Shown here in pieces: positions 13,628-26,070 of a stretch of 64,000 nucleotides of DNA (within the stretch, counting starts at the first letter, position 1; each line of letters opens with the position of its first letter). The DNA is taken from assembly GCA_037577475.1 (NCBI GenBank), contig CM075206.1, positions 7,969,459 to 8,033,458 on the forward strand, written 5' to 3'. The notes under the pieces were generated by a model. That model had not been told where the DNA came from, ran no database searches, and saw only the letters and a program-made list of their open reading frames with translations. The stretch is from Chaunax sp. Z400. Taxonomy: Eukaryota > Chordata > Actinopteri > Lophiiformes > Chaunacidae. A program made the position numbers and the translations under genes.

Positions 13628-14679
13628 ATATATTCTACATATCCTTCTCATTAATATCAGTTCTACACCCAGTAACTCTGCCTCAGGAGCATACTGTATA
13701 TACTGTATAGATATGAACATTTGAAGTAAATCTTTATTCATCATACCATACATCATATTCATCATATTCAAGCACTGATGTCTAATTATTATACAATCAT
13801 CAAGAATTGACAAATACAATTGAATATGAGAGTAGGCTCTGAAATGAATACCCAATCAAAAATGTGAGTATATTACTCAATTTCAGCGTGTTTCCCTCAC
13901 ATATTCTCCACTCTACACTGTGTTTTTATGATCCCACTTATTTTCTTGGAAAGACCCGAGTCCTCTTATTTGCTTTTGTCTGCCTCTGATTGACTTACCC
14001 TGATATTCTTACCCTGACCCAGTTTAGATGAAACCACAATGAATTAAATAGAAATGTTTATGAGTGTTGAGTGATGTGAAATGTTAATTTTGAAGGACAA
14101 TGAGTTAACAATTTGAGTCAAGCATAGGGGCTGTATTTGTAAAGCAAACAGCCTGCGGGCGGCCGGCCAAACACAGCAAGTTTGAAATAATGCAAGGTGC
14201 AAGGACGATTACCATTACTTGGTTTCTGGAAGGCAGGGTTTGCCTGATAGCAGCACGCCTTGCAGACAGAACACCCAGCCTGTCCTCTCTGTGGAGCCTT
14301 AGAGATGCTCCAGCAGAGAAGGGAGGCTTCAGAAGTGGAGTGAGCCTGAGAGGATGAGTAAAAGGACACTTCCTCTCTACCCTGGTGGCATCACAATGCT
14401 GCAAACTATCATTGCTGGATAATGAGGTGATTGGGCATAGCCAGATTATCTGTCTATTGTGGTTACTCATCATCATGGTTGTTCTATGACATTACAATTT
14501 AAAGTGACATTAGCTTGCACTGCACATTCATTTCCTTTATTTTGTCAAAACATCTCTCTTATGCTTGCTGGCATTATGCCTGTAACATTAGATGGAGTGA
14601 TGACAGACAAAAAACATGGAATCTGAGATGCAGCTGCACAGATCTCTCAAAACGACCTGTCAGTGATCATCAAGAGGAG

Positions 14680-14756
14680 GGCCGCAGGCCACAAAACGTG
14701 AGGTGGAAAGGCAGGATGGCGCTGTGACGTTTTGATGATGTGTTATGCCTGCGGCC
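14680..14756. repeat. imperfect inverted repeat
   Basis: GGCCGCAGGCCACAAAACGT (14,680-14,699) is opposed by ACGTTTTG…GCCTGCGGCC (14,727-14,756), in which an extra 10 or so bases interrupt the arm. Confidence 0.7.
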
Positions 14757-15384
14757 AAAACCGGCAGACTAAAAAGCAGCCAGTACTGTAGCAGTTAGCA
14801 GCTAATTCAAAGAGGAAGAAAACCAACTGAATTTTTTTTCAAATTGGGATGACAGCACAAGGTTTGGGAGCTCCTTACACCTCAGAGTAGAGGATGAGAT
14901 CAACTGTCAACTGTATTTAAAATCACACACTAGAGCAGCATCGTCTTTTTCAGTGTAAACAAACAAAAGGCATTGTAGGGATGCATCTTTGTTGCGGTGT
15001 TGTTGCGCGACCTCTGTGTTAAAAGGGCTTTTGTTTCCTGGGATCAGAAAGAGGAGGTTTTGTTGAGATAAAGACAAATTCAGTTGTAGTTGAAATGACG
15101 TTTTTTTGTGTTGAGCACTGACTTCCTCCTCAGTCTGAGAGCTTTTTGTAGTATCTTATGATTTGGGATATTTCATGATTTTAAGGAGCCTGTTCATAAT
15201 AAAATTAGGTTTGAAAGAAATTCATGTCATAAATAAATGTATTTTTAATAAGAAAAATTCTGCTGCTATCTGAAATAAAACTGCTAAGAATATTTAAGTG
15301 ATGCCATCACAATACACAGATGTGTGTGTAACTGACAGAAGTATCTTTATATGACTGTGACATCACATAGTCCTTGGGCTGAGC

Positions 15385-15505
15385 TCGATTTAGAGTCACC
15401 AAATCACCTAGATTGCACACCTACACAGAGGGAGAAAATGCAAACTTGATTCGAACCCAGAACCCTCTTGTTGTCAGGTGTTAGTGTTAACCACCACTCC
15501 AAAAA
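15385..15505 (+). repeat. tail fragment of the same repeat family
   Basis: AGAGTCACCAAATCACCTAG, then AGGGAGAAAATGCAAAC, TCGAACCCAGAACCCTCTTG and GTGTTAGTGTTAACCACCAC match the tail of the family at 32,860, more diverged. Confidence 0.5.
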
Positions 15506-16239
15506 GAGTTTAAAAAAAATCCCTGTCTCAAGTGGTGGCAGACTGTCCTGTCTGCGGGAATTAAATTGCACATAATTTTTCCTAATTACTGGTTAACTGA
15601 GTGAAATTAACTTTAATCAGGGGCAGCACATTTTAGAATTCATTTAAGAAGATGATTAGGATTTAACATCACATTAAAGTCTATTAGAATAAACCAGATT
15701 AAAACATGGAGCGTTTGCAAGGCGTCAGAATCAGTGTTTTCAGTGTAAGCAAGTAGAAAAGTGAATGATGTCAGTGGCATTTCTCTGAAGTATGCAGATA
15801 CATAAGTCACACTCCCATTTCCTCCACGCCTTAACAGAGACAAAGAGTTGAAACTGAAAACAAGAGACATTAAAAAAAACACTGACAGCATTAAAAAGAA
15901 TGTCACTGAAAAGTACGTAGAAAAAGTCATAGAAATGCAAAAAATAAATGCATAAATAAATAGAGTGAAATCATTTTCAATGAATTTGTTTTATTTTTCA
16001 GTGGAGCTTAATGGAGTGACAAAAATATTTGTTTAGTGCCAGTACATCTAGTTCATGTTTTGTTTCCGATGCCAAATTTTGCTTTCATTGCCAAAAGTCA
16101 CACAAGCTTGAGGCTACTGGATAGAAATATGTCCAAGGGTGAGAACGAAAAGGAAATGACCCAGATCCATCATGATTTTAACTCATTTAACTGCTGTGGT
16201 TTGGAGTTAATTCATTTTAACCCTGTAAACGCCCAAGTC

Positions 16240-16533
16240 CAAATTACATACTCATGCAAACACTGTGCGCTGGCACAAATGCTTGCTTGCTTGTTGCTTT
16301 TGCTTGTCATGCTGTATTTTTTTGGGTTTTAATTAAGGTTGGGTTGAGCGAGTTGAGTTGGGTTTTTTACTTTTTACTATTGTTTTTTTTTGTGAGAAAT
16401 TGTTTTATTATTTGTTGCTTCTGCTTGTCATGCTGTCCTTTTAATCCACTGTTTTTGTATGTCTGTTCAGCACGTTGATCAACTGCGGTTGTTGTAAATG
16501 TGCCCTATAAATAAAATTGACGTTGACATTGAC
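16240..16533 (+). mobile_element. LINE-like 3' end with short tandem tail
   Basis: The segment ends in TGTGCCCTATAAATAAAATT followed by GACGTTGACATTGAC, a tail made of TTGAC-type units that is typical of L2-like fish retroelements. A 24-bp piece (GTTGCTTTTGCTTGTCATGC) near 16,291 recurs near 16,413. No reverse transcriptase is recognisable. Confidence 0.45.
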
Positions 16534-16561
16534 AAATGCACACAAATACACAAACACAGGA

Positions 16562-16588
16562 TTTTTTTTTTTTTTTGGGGGGGGGGGG
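16562..16588 (+). repeat. poly(T) followed by poly(G)
   Basis: About fifteen Ts run directly into about ten Gs, a composition prone to replication slippage and sequencing error. Confidence 0.85.
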
Positions 16589-16668
16589 ATATTATGTGGA
16601 GCATTTGCCAAATTGCTTTTGGAACATTGAGAGCAGAGACCACAGCATACAGTCTAATAAATCTATCA

Positions 16669-16693
16669 ATTGCTATCTCAGTGAGATAGCAAT
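16669..16693. repeat. perfect 12-bp palindrome arms around one base
   Basis: ATTGCTATCTCA, a single G, then TGAGATAGCAAT. Confidence 0.9.
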
Positions 16694-16766
16694 GAACTGG
16701 AATGAAGTTTGCTAAATGTAAGAAAGAAAAATTGCTTTGGTATTGTAAATTACTTTTGTCATGTTG

Positions 16767-16860
16767 CTGTAGCTTAGCTTGCTACATTTGTCTAGGTGTA
16801 GCTTCACAGGACTGAAGCTTTATTTAATGCAGAGAAACTGGTAGCTTAGCTCGCTACAGA
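16767..16860. repeat. direct repeat GTAGCTTAGCTNGCTACA
   Basis: GTAGCTTAGCTTGCTACA near 16,769 recurs as GTAGCTTAGCTCGCTACA near 16,841. Such units are common in fish hAT-like fragments, but no ends were found. Confidence 0.4.
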
Positions 16861-19800
16861 TTGCATGTAGCTTGTCTACACTGCAAAAATGTTGGCAGTT
16901 CTCCGCAGAGAAGTCAGCCCCATTCCAGTGCATATATCATGCCTTCACACATGTGCCAGTTGAATGTGACCCACAGACATGTGAAAGCTCACACTGCTCT
17001 ACTGTGACTGAGAGTGATCTAACTACGCTGACCCAAGCCGTATTTACTTGAATCCTACATATAGTCAGCCAGTCTGCTCTTGTGTTTGTGTGATGGGTTG
17101 GGATATACGGCCTGCTATTCATGGTGAAGGTGATTGACAGATCAGTCCACTACAGCATCTATTCTCAGGGTATCAAGATATAGTTTCTGTGTGCTCACAT
17201 TTAGATTTTTTTCCATTCTGCTGTCTCCTATTGACAAAAGGCAGTAGATTCTGCCGTGCATCAATATCCCACACTCCAGCAACGAACAAGGAAAAAATGA
17301 GCTGTTTAGTACCAGGAAACAGCAGGAATGACAAGAGCATTAAAAAATGACTAACTGCTACACCTCAAAACATTTTAGGTATGTATCATCAGTTTAATAT
17401 AGATACACTTCTGATGATGGATTAAAAGATACATTTAGATAAAGAGAAGTCTTTGTAATAAAGCAGCAGCTTTTTTCCTATTGCAAAAAATACCCAAGTC
17501 TCCTTTGTCATAATGAAATTTTCAACAGGTCTAATAATTATTCTCCAATGATCTGAAAAGTCTGTTTTTCTTTGTCGACAAACAACCAAAGAAGAAAACA
17601 GAAAACAAAAACAAAGCAAAATTATTTTTGCTTTGATTGCTGAGAACCTCATTTGGCTGAGTACTTGTGTGGAATGAGTCAATAGTGAAAACTTGCTCAG
17701 CTTCAATACCTTAAATTCACTGAGAAATTTCAGTGACATGCAATTAGGAAGTGGTACCATGGAGTTGCTTTTAATATGCATTGAGCTATAATGGTGTGGT
17801 TGATGAACTACTTGTATTAAATAATACTTAACCCTGTTCTTGATCATTGCCAAATGGAAAACAGTCATATCGAAAAGGCCATCAAATTCAGTTTATTTGG
17901 TTCTGGACAAACAGGTCAATTACTAACAACAAAAAAAACCTGAATAATGGAAATTGGTTAATGAAACAGATGTCTTTCTTTCTCTGTTTCTCTGTTTATT
18001 CCTTTGAGGTAATTTCAGACTTTGAAATTTAAAAAATCCACCCCATCAGTGCGAAACAAAGGACATAATGTCATACTTTCAACCTTTTTATTTTGATTTG
18101 GTTTGGAGCTTTCTTTCTTTTTTTTTGTCTTTTCTGCAGATTGATAACCACTGAAATCAGTCCACCACGGTAATGATTCCTGCACCATGCTGTCAACACA
18201 CAAACACATGTGGCCTGCCTGTATCCTGCCGTGTGTAATGCCAGTAATCAACCAACCAGTGAGTTAGATAGACACCAATCAGCTATGGACTCCCCCACCC
18301 AGTCTAACCCAGCATGACTGCCCATATCAGAGATGGCCGGTACCTCCCACTGGGTGCCGTCTCTTCACCATCTTTATGCTCGCTTGGTGCACACTTGAGT
18401 GACTCTCTTAGCAGTAAGAGTTGCAGTTGGATTGTGGCTTTCTGAGGCTCTGATGTTTGAGTTTTGGGTTTGGCATTAATATGCAATATGCACTTATTCG
18501 AGGAATGACTACATCACAGTCACACCATATAATTGCTATTAAAACAGCACCGTGTAATAGCTTCCCTGTTACTCCAGGAATAAGGGTAACATTATTCTGT
18601 ATTCTTCTTAGTGTAAACAAATCCTACGAAACGATCAAAACCAGCTAAATTGGATGTTTCTCTGCACTTTCTAACTTCCCTACTGTGTTGCACTAAGTCA
18701 GGACAATCCTGTTTATTCCTACTGAATAAACACAAATGTATTGTCTCATTATTAAAATGCCCTGTGTCATTTCCTGAAACAGACAATGTCATTTTAGTCA
18801 ACATTTCTCAAACTATAGGGGGGGAAAAAATTGCATTTATTGGAAACTTTTTTATCTGCGGACAAAAATACGGTTTGTGCTCTATAATGAGTATTTAGAG
18901 CAGCAGGACCTTGTCTGTGGGGTTTACTTAAAATAAACCAAAGTAAGCAGGTTTATATTTATGAGGAAGTGTGTTATTTAATGCAACAGTGTGGATCATT
19001 AATGTGCCGTCAATATTTTCTAGACAACAATGCCACAAATGAGCTGTATCAGGACAATATTAATCTAGAGGATCAATTCACTGACCAAACCTTATCTCAC
19101 CTCTTTGGTGGCTGACACGTGGATATATATGAGCAAAATAAGGTTAAAGAGAAAGGGGACATATCCTGCCATTGTACTAAGAGCTGTGCTTTTCAGACAT
19201 GCACTCCCTTTTTTGGTCTTTTACTTTTCAGCCAACCGTCAGACTGATTCTGTTGTGCTTTGGTATTTTTTTAGTATTTGGACATCATTATACTTTTTGA
19301 AATGGCAAACATCCACAGTGTATTTTTAATGCCCCAAGAGCTCAAAGCGGAGTCAGGAATCGAGTTCAAGCAAACTTTAAAGAGTGTATCCGCTAACTGG
19401 GCTCACCTGGTAGGACAGGGTTTGAACCCAGAATCAAAGGGAACAATTGTATTCTATCCATATTGTGCGCTCCAGGGGTCCAGCTCATTAAAAGGTAGCT
19501 CATGACAGATTATTTCAAACCACTGTGTATGTGTATTTGGTGTGTGCTCCTGTACTCCAGGAAGATCATTGATTTTGCTTTGCAACTTGAGCACAACATA
19601 CACTTCAGTGGCATTCACTCTCATCTTTGTCAGTCCGACTGAGGATTGTGTCATGCAAACCAGATCCAATCAGCCTGCAGCAACAATAGTAACATTGTCT
19701 GCTGCACTCCATTGTGCTGAAGATTATATTATTCCTTGCCATTACAGGAATATGTCAATTTGCTGGCAGCCTTGACACCGAAAGCTTTAGATCCATCATG

Positions 19801-20611
19801 CCATATCTTTGTCTTACGGTGCTTTGTTACATTTTAGGGGCCTGTTCCCAGGTGAAGATAAATGCTGTAAACACTGCTTTATGAATGAATAAATTCCCCC
19901 AAAGCCGACACTGTTCCATGGCCTACTGTTAATAAACTGATTCATGGTGTAATCCACTCTCTCAAGCATTCACAGCCCCTTTTTAAACCCTCTATTTATG
20001 TTTGCTGTTATTTCAGAGAGTCAGCTTAAAGGAACCACAAGAGGAAGAAGATAAATCACATTTCCATGCTTTAATTTATAGAGGTGAGCTGGTGTTATAT
20101 GAGCAGATTCTATCCCACAAAATGCTTTCGGTGAGGAGCAACGGAGAGTAATCTGAAAGGGAAGTCCAGGTTATACACAGCATTTTTGTCAATAATCTGC
20201 TAGCAGAAAAAGTGAGTGAATTCATAACAAACTGTATCCATGACAGAAAAGATTAGTTATTCCAAGACTGATTAATTTATTGCACTTCAGCCCCTAGAAA
20301 GAGCCTGTCTTTCATTGTTGTTATCCAAAGTCATGAAAAATTGAAGGCCTTTTGCCACAGAAGTGAAATCATTTTGAGTGAAACGCTGACAAAAGCATCA
20401 TAATTTTAGAACTAGTTCCTGGGGAAATATTTAAAGCTTTAACAAATTTGTCAGAACAAATGACCGTTCTGTTAAACCTCATACTTTAGGCAAATGTATT
20501 AGGTCACTTACATTTTTCTTTTCACAGAGGATGGAAAAATATAGTTTCTGACAAAATTAATCATGTTTGAGGAGTACAGTTTATTTTGACATGATTTTGC
20601 CATTTTTCCGA

Positions 20612-20770
20612 GGGCCGTGTTTCCACTACGGCTCTACTTGACTTAACTTGACTCGACTCGGCGTTGGTATCAGGTACTTTTCTGGAGGTCGTTTTCCATT
20701 AGAGGATAGTACCACCTCAGTTGACCTGGTCGTCATAGTGATGCTGCATGAAACTGCCATGACATCATCT
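20612..20770. mobile_element. probable non-autonomous DNA transposon fragment
   Basis: Contains GTGTTTCCACTACGGCTCTA, GACTCGACTCGG, GGTACTTTTCTGG and GTCGTTTTCCATTAGAGG, then GTACCACCTCAGTTGACCTG. This is a common fish dispersed repeat as I recall it. Ends are not defined, and it runs into a LINE relic on its right. Confidence 0.45.
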
Positions 20771-20849
20771 TCAACGGGACACGCACACACAGAAACAATG
20801 GCGGGCTTGGGCTTGTGCTGTGCAGGATATTCTGTGCATGCCATGAAAT

Positions 20850-21150
20850 GATTATGACCCGTCTATCAATCTCCCGCTCCATTCTTCCCTCACTCATGAA
20901 CAAGACCTTAAGATACTTGAGCTCCTCCACTTGGTGCAGCAGTTCATCCCTAACCTGTAGTTGGCAATCTACCCTTTTCCAACTGAGAGCCATGGCCTCA
21001 GACTTGGAGTTGCTGATGTCCCAATGACAGTCGGAGGTCACGGCATGATGAAGCTAACAGGACCACATCATCCGCGAAAAGGAGATAGGTGATCCTGAGT
21101 CAACCAAACTGGACAAGGGCAGAATCGGCAGAATCAATGGAGGTGATGCC
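20850..21150 (-). mobile_element. non-LTR retrotransposon relic (reverse transcriptase 3' part)
   Basis: Minus-strand translation gives SKSEAMALSWKRVDCQLQVR, then ELLHQVEELKYLKVLFMSEG and RMEREIDRR. This is the KSEAMVLCRK…VEEFKYLGVLFTSEGKMEREIDRR region of a widespread teleost LINE of the Rex type (family name from memory). Frameshifts and the short length show that it is dead. Confidence 0.75.
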
Positions 21151-22859
21151 AAAAATGATACTAGGTACTTTTACCTTTAGTAAAGAAAAAGATGTACTGA
21201 TGCCACTGGAAACTAATCTCAACATAAAAAAACACACAAGGCTGGGAATTGAGAAACCACTGAGAGTTATAGTAACAAACTACCGAGCCACAATGCCTCT
21301 TGTGGGAAATTCTTCCAATTAATGGTTGAGATAAACAACGTATTTATACGTCTGACAAACACAAAAACTGCTCTTCAGGGAGGTGTGAAACAGGTGAGAG
21401 CAAGCTGAGCCATTCCTGCTCTGAGTGATTTGATATGCAAATTATGTTGACCCGTGGTCCAGATCTGACAGGGTAGCCATCTGTTGGCAAGCCACAGAGA
21501 TGCTGGTGGATGAGACCTCCAACAGTTATCCTTCTGCCTCCAGCCCTCTAAAAATAACCTACCCTCCATGTTTGTTGTGGTGTTCAGGCAGTAATAAGAA
21601 TGTAAATGTGTTTTTGCACATGAAAGTTTTTGTCTATGTTTTCTGTGCATGTGGACTGTTTGATTACATATATCAACACATGTCCAGGGGTCGCTTTGAG
21701 AAATACATACAAAGGGTATCCTTCACTGTCATCATACTTTGTAGTGTGGCCCTTGGCAGAATCTGAAACGAATTGATTATTGAATAGTATGAATGATGAA
21801 AGTTGAATTCAGGGCACAGTAGCACATTACTGCATTGTTTACCTTATTACTGGGTTTTGTGTCACTGAAGAAAGCAGTTGGTGGCAGGGAACAGTACATG
21901 CGGCTAACCAAAAATTAATAATTCATTGTTATCAGTCCTGCCACCATCACCTCTGAAGTCTGTCTTATCGTGAAACTTGAAAAGCACACAGAGAGTTCAT
22001 GCTGCATATTTCCACAAATAGGATGATGAGCTTTTTCATGAAAACAGTGGGAACTGGCCTTGAAGTCTATCTATTATGAACCACCGTGCTTTGGTATTTA
22101 AATATAAAATGTACTTAGTTGTGCACTATACTCCTGATGTAAGATCTGGCTGTTTGAAAAGCAGAAGCGAGGCTGAAAATGAAGCAAATATATGAAAAGT
22201 TAAGGAAACTGCATTTTTGCTATTAGTCGCAGCATTATAAATGTAAAAAAAAAAAAAGAATTTAGAAACACTGAATGTAATTTACAGAAAGTTACTTGTC
22301 TGTTAATGTTTATTGAATAACTCTATGAGGAGTAACAGTTATACAACAGCTAGATGCAATCATAAAAACCTGGAACATGACGAACAATAATTATGGCATA
22401 GACTAAAGTTAGGTCAGCCGCATGGATATTGATTATACACTAGAAGCTGCACAGCTGAGCACAATCAGCCTAATCAGGTATTCCATTATAGCTGCTGATT
22501 GCCCATGTCTTCTGGTTGAAATGAGAACTTAACCATGTCTGACCATCCACTGTATAGCTAACAAAAAAATCAGTTCAGAAGAGAGGATTACAGATTAAAA
22601 TACTGGGGATGCTTTGTTAAAATGAACCCACAGAGCTGCACGAGCCAAAAATATTATGGCTTAATACAATTGTCACTGAATTGCGCCTAACATTAGAGTT
22701 GAAATCACCAAGTAAAAAGCAACTGCACAGACGTTTGAGTGTTTGGAGCTGAAGTTTCAACTGAGGGGTTAAGATTCAAACCACTTGAAGCTCTAGCGTA
22801 ACTTCAGTCAGAGAGACTAAACCTTTGCACACTCAGGCTATACTTTATCTACTTTATTA

Positions 22860-23040
22860 ATTTAGTCACACCTCTATGCATGCTCAGTCTTATTTTCCTG
22901 CATCACGGTCTGGGCCGTCAATTGTTATCAGCTGTTCTCATCAGCCGATCTCATCTATCCAATAGCAAAGCAACACACCTTCATTGTTAGCCTATCATCA
23001 CCCACCTGCTGTCTTTTTAGTTCTTTCATGCCACCGTTTT
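22860..23040 (+). repeat. dispersed repeat copy A
   Basis: ATGCTCAGTCT, ATCTATCCAATAGCAAAGCA, ACACACCTTCATTGTTAGCC, TATCATC and CTGTCTTTTTAGTTC are shared, in the same order and orientation, with the block at 40,440-40,640. The right limit is unclear. Confidence 0.6.
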
Positions 23041-23554
23041 GGGCACCCTCCACCTCCTAATCACCACCCCAGTCTCCCCAGATTCACCAACTTCATCATT
23101 CATCAGCTTCACCAGGGTCATCAGCCACCACCACCACCTGTGTCTGGACTCCAAGTAGGGGACATATATCTCACTGCTGCTCAGGTCAGATGCCCTTCGA
23201 TCTCAATCTCCCTGAAGAGTTTAAGTGCCAAAGACTTTCTGACGCCAAAGACTTTCAAACATACTAATTATTGCATATCACTTGATGTTATAAATATTCT
23301 AATTTAATTCAACCACTAGTCCCTCCTGATTGAAATGACATATCTGAGAGCTTGTCTTTCTTTAAGTCTGTAAAGCTGTTACAGAGACACATATTGCTGA
23401 TTACGTCTGTGGAACACACTGAATGCTTGAGGTAATTGGTCTTATGACATGAAAAATGGTTTGTAGTGAATCTTTACCTGTGGTGCAAGCACAATTAATG
23501 CTCACTCCACCAGAACTGTTCAAAACATATATGACAGCTGAGCTCTGAGTTACA

Positions 23555-23582
23555 AAAAAAAAAATATATATATATATATAAT
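23555..23582 (+). repeat. A-tract and (AT)n
   Basis: About eleven As followed by about eleven AT units. Confidence 0.85.
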
Positions 23583-25519
23583 GTTTCCATCAACTCTGCT
23601 ACCAAAGTAAAAGCTTACGCTCCTTTTTTCTGCATTGTGAAAGGCAGAAATAATGATTTCCCATTTGATGTGCATTTATCTGCCTGGTGGAAAGCTGATT
23701 ATTGGGGAGCAGAAAGGCAGTGTGGTGTCCATGCCTTATTAGCAGTCGGCTCTGTGTTTGGTATCTTATCAAAAACTGAAACAAAAATTACAAAAACAAC
23801 ACACTGAGTTGGATTGTTTGGCTGAACGGTAAATATTAGGTGAATAATTAGTTTCTCCTGTGACAGTTCCGCTCTTTTGTAATGTAAAGTGGTTTGAATA
23901 CCTCTGGGAAAAAAAGGTACAGCTTTGCTTCTGTCAACATCATTTCCTCCATTGCTCCCATTACTGGGACATGAAGTGTCTCTGCGGCCGGAAAAAAAAA
24001 TAACCTGCATCTTCAATAAACCCAATTATGGGAAAATTTTGATCAGCTTATCCTGGCCTTGTTGAATAACCCATGCATCTCATTCCCAGAGAGAGAAATT
24101 CTGCAGACTGCTGCAGTAACTGTAGCAGATTAGACTATGTTGACTGTGGATAATTATACTAACTTCATCAGTTACACTTTAATTAACAAACCTGAAATTA
24201 ATCAATGAGTAAGTAATCAAGTAAAGATGTGAACAAAGTAGGACCTTATAAACATTTGTAATCAAATTATTCTTCAGAGTCAGTTAAATTTGCATTGATT
24301 TATAATTCAATATAAGAAGCCATTCATTTTTCATACTGACATCATATTGGCTGTCAATATCTAATGTTATATACAGTTCATGTTTCCATCAATTATACAG
24401 TGTGTGAGTGCTTTAAGATGTATGATGTGTGTGATGTGTAAATATTAATTGCTCCACTGATCCCACTCTGAAACTTAGAGTCTCTGTGGTTTATTCTTTT
24501 TAAACACTGTATTGATGAGAAACAAATTTAAACTTTTTTTCATCATGGTCTAACAAACTTGCTGACTGCATTTTGAGCCGGAATTCTTTTTATCATTTCT
24601 GTGGAGGAGGTATACAGTGCTTGTGACATTGAAAGGATGCTATCTACAGATGGATGTGGAATGTTTTTAGATATATCGTTCATAAATGTTAATGACTACT
24701 TTGTCCCTGCTATTAATGAACCAATCCGTAGGAAAATGCAATGACTGTATGTAGATAAAGGTTGAATTGACTGAATGCTGTAGTTACCTTTTGCATAAAG
24801 CCCTACAACATTTTTTCCAAAGACAATCATCTGTGCATCATGCAAATTATTCTGTATAAAATAAGTATTTAGATTATTAAACTGTGTTAACATTAAGTTT
24901 AATCAGAGAGTAAAATCTGAACTTAAATCACCAGAAGGCTTATTTAATGTTCTGTAGCGTCCCAAGATTTTAAAGAAAACATATTCCGCTCTCACAGCAA
25001 AGTGACGTAGTGATCTTTGCACTAGGGATTTTCAGCCAGTGATGTGTACTTTCTTTGAAATCTCAGTGACAAAATTCATACCATCTGTTAAAGAACTGCC
25101 ATATTTATCTAACACTGTGCTTTGGTGGATTTTAATATAGATCCTAAAATACCTCTATGTCCCATCAGAACGTATGGCAGGAACCATTTTGAGCAATGTA
25201 AGTAATCTTGAAAATCATTTTTCAATCATATTTCAATCAATCATTTTTAAATGATAATACAACCTAATTTAATAGTGTGGCAGAAGTGGGGCCATAAGCA
25301 AAGGGAGCAAATTAGGTTTAAGATCAAATCAAGACAAATAAATAACATGAATTCTGTTATTGCTGTAAATATTAATAACTTTACCTGAAACTCAATTTAT
25401 AGACTGGAGACAAAGTAATATTACTGCACATAATTAAATTTGTGGGAAAGAATGAGACATTGAACAATGAAGAAATATTACAGCGCTGGTTATTAGAAAA
25501 TAAAGACAGAAGTTAGTGT

Positions 25520-26070
25520 GGTTTACTTGGGTTGTACTCTGATTCCAATTATCTTCAGCACACACTGGAGCTGTGTGCAGCTGAGAGTGAAGCGACTGGC
25601 ATGAAATCTGAGGTCATTGTTCTCTGCCGGAAATCGGCGGACTGCTCTCTCCGGGTTGAGGGTGAATTGCTGCATGCAAAAGAGGTTAATTATCTTGGGC
25701 TCATGATCACGACTGTTGGGAAAATGGACCATAAAAATGGAGATGGACAGGTGGTTTGGTGTGACATCAGCAGTAGTGCGGTATCATATTGAGGAGGCTG
25801 CTGAGCTGGAAGGTAAAGCTCACGATTTACCAGCTGATCTACGTTCCAACCCTCTCCTACTGCCATGAGATCTGGTTTCCTCTCAGCCTTAGAGATCGGA
25901 CCAGGAGCTCAGACATCCAGAGGGAGCTTGAAGTAAAGCCTCCCTTTTCTGGTTTTCAGACCATATCCAACTGGGAGGAGACCCCGGGGTGGACCCAGAA
26001 CTTGTCGGAGTAATTACTTATCTCATCTAGTGTGGGAATGTCTTGGGATCCCCCCAGAATGAGTTGGAAA
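25520..26070 (+). mobile_element. non-LTR retrotransposon relic, same family as 20,850-21,150
   Basis: Plus-strand pieces read MKSEVIVLCRKSADCSLRVE, ELLHAKEVNYLGLMITTVGK, RLLSWKVKLTIYQLIYVPTL and LRDRTRSSDIQRELEVKP. They are in broken frames, in the order expected for the C-terminal half of the same teleost LINE reverse transcriptase. A degenerate C-terminal end follows (GIPPE-like bases near 26,050). Confidence 0.75.

Larger units (their letters stand above)
13628..20611. other. noncoding with scattered repeat fragments
   Basis: Holds two inverted repeats, a repeat tail, a LINE-like 3' end and homopolymers, all listed separately. The longest frames (123 and 148 codons at 14,105-14,476 and 17,422-17,868, minus strand) have no recognisable domain. 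Confidence 0.55.
21151..25519. other. noncoding
   Basis: AT-rich, with one dispersed repeat copy. A proline-rich 107-codon frame at 22,984-23,307 partly overlaps that repeat and is not a convincing gene. Nothing else was recognised. Confidence 0.55.

Noticed and set aside
17422..17868. 148-codon minus-strand frame
   Set aside because: AT-rich sequence, no homology recognised, no splice or promoter context.
24696..24893. Possible further L2 reverse transcriptase relic (minus strand, FNNLNTYFIQNN...IVFGKN)
   Set aside because: A faint resemblance to the FLQLNxDKTEVLVFG motif, but too short and degenerate to claim.
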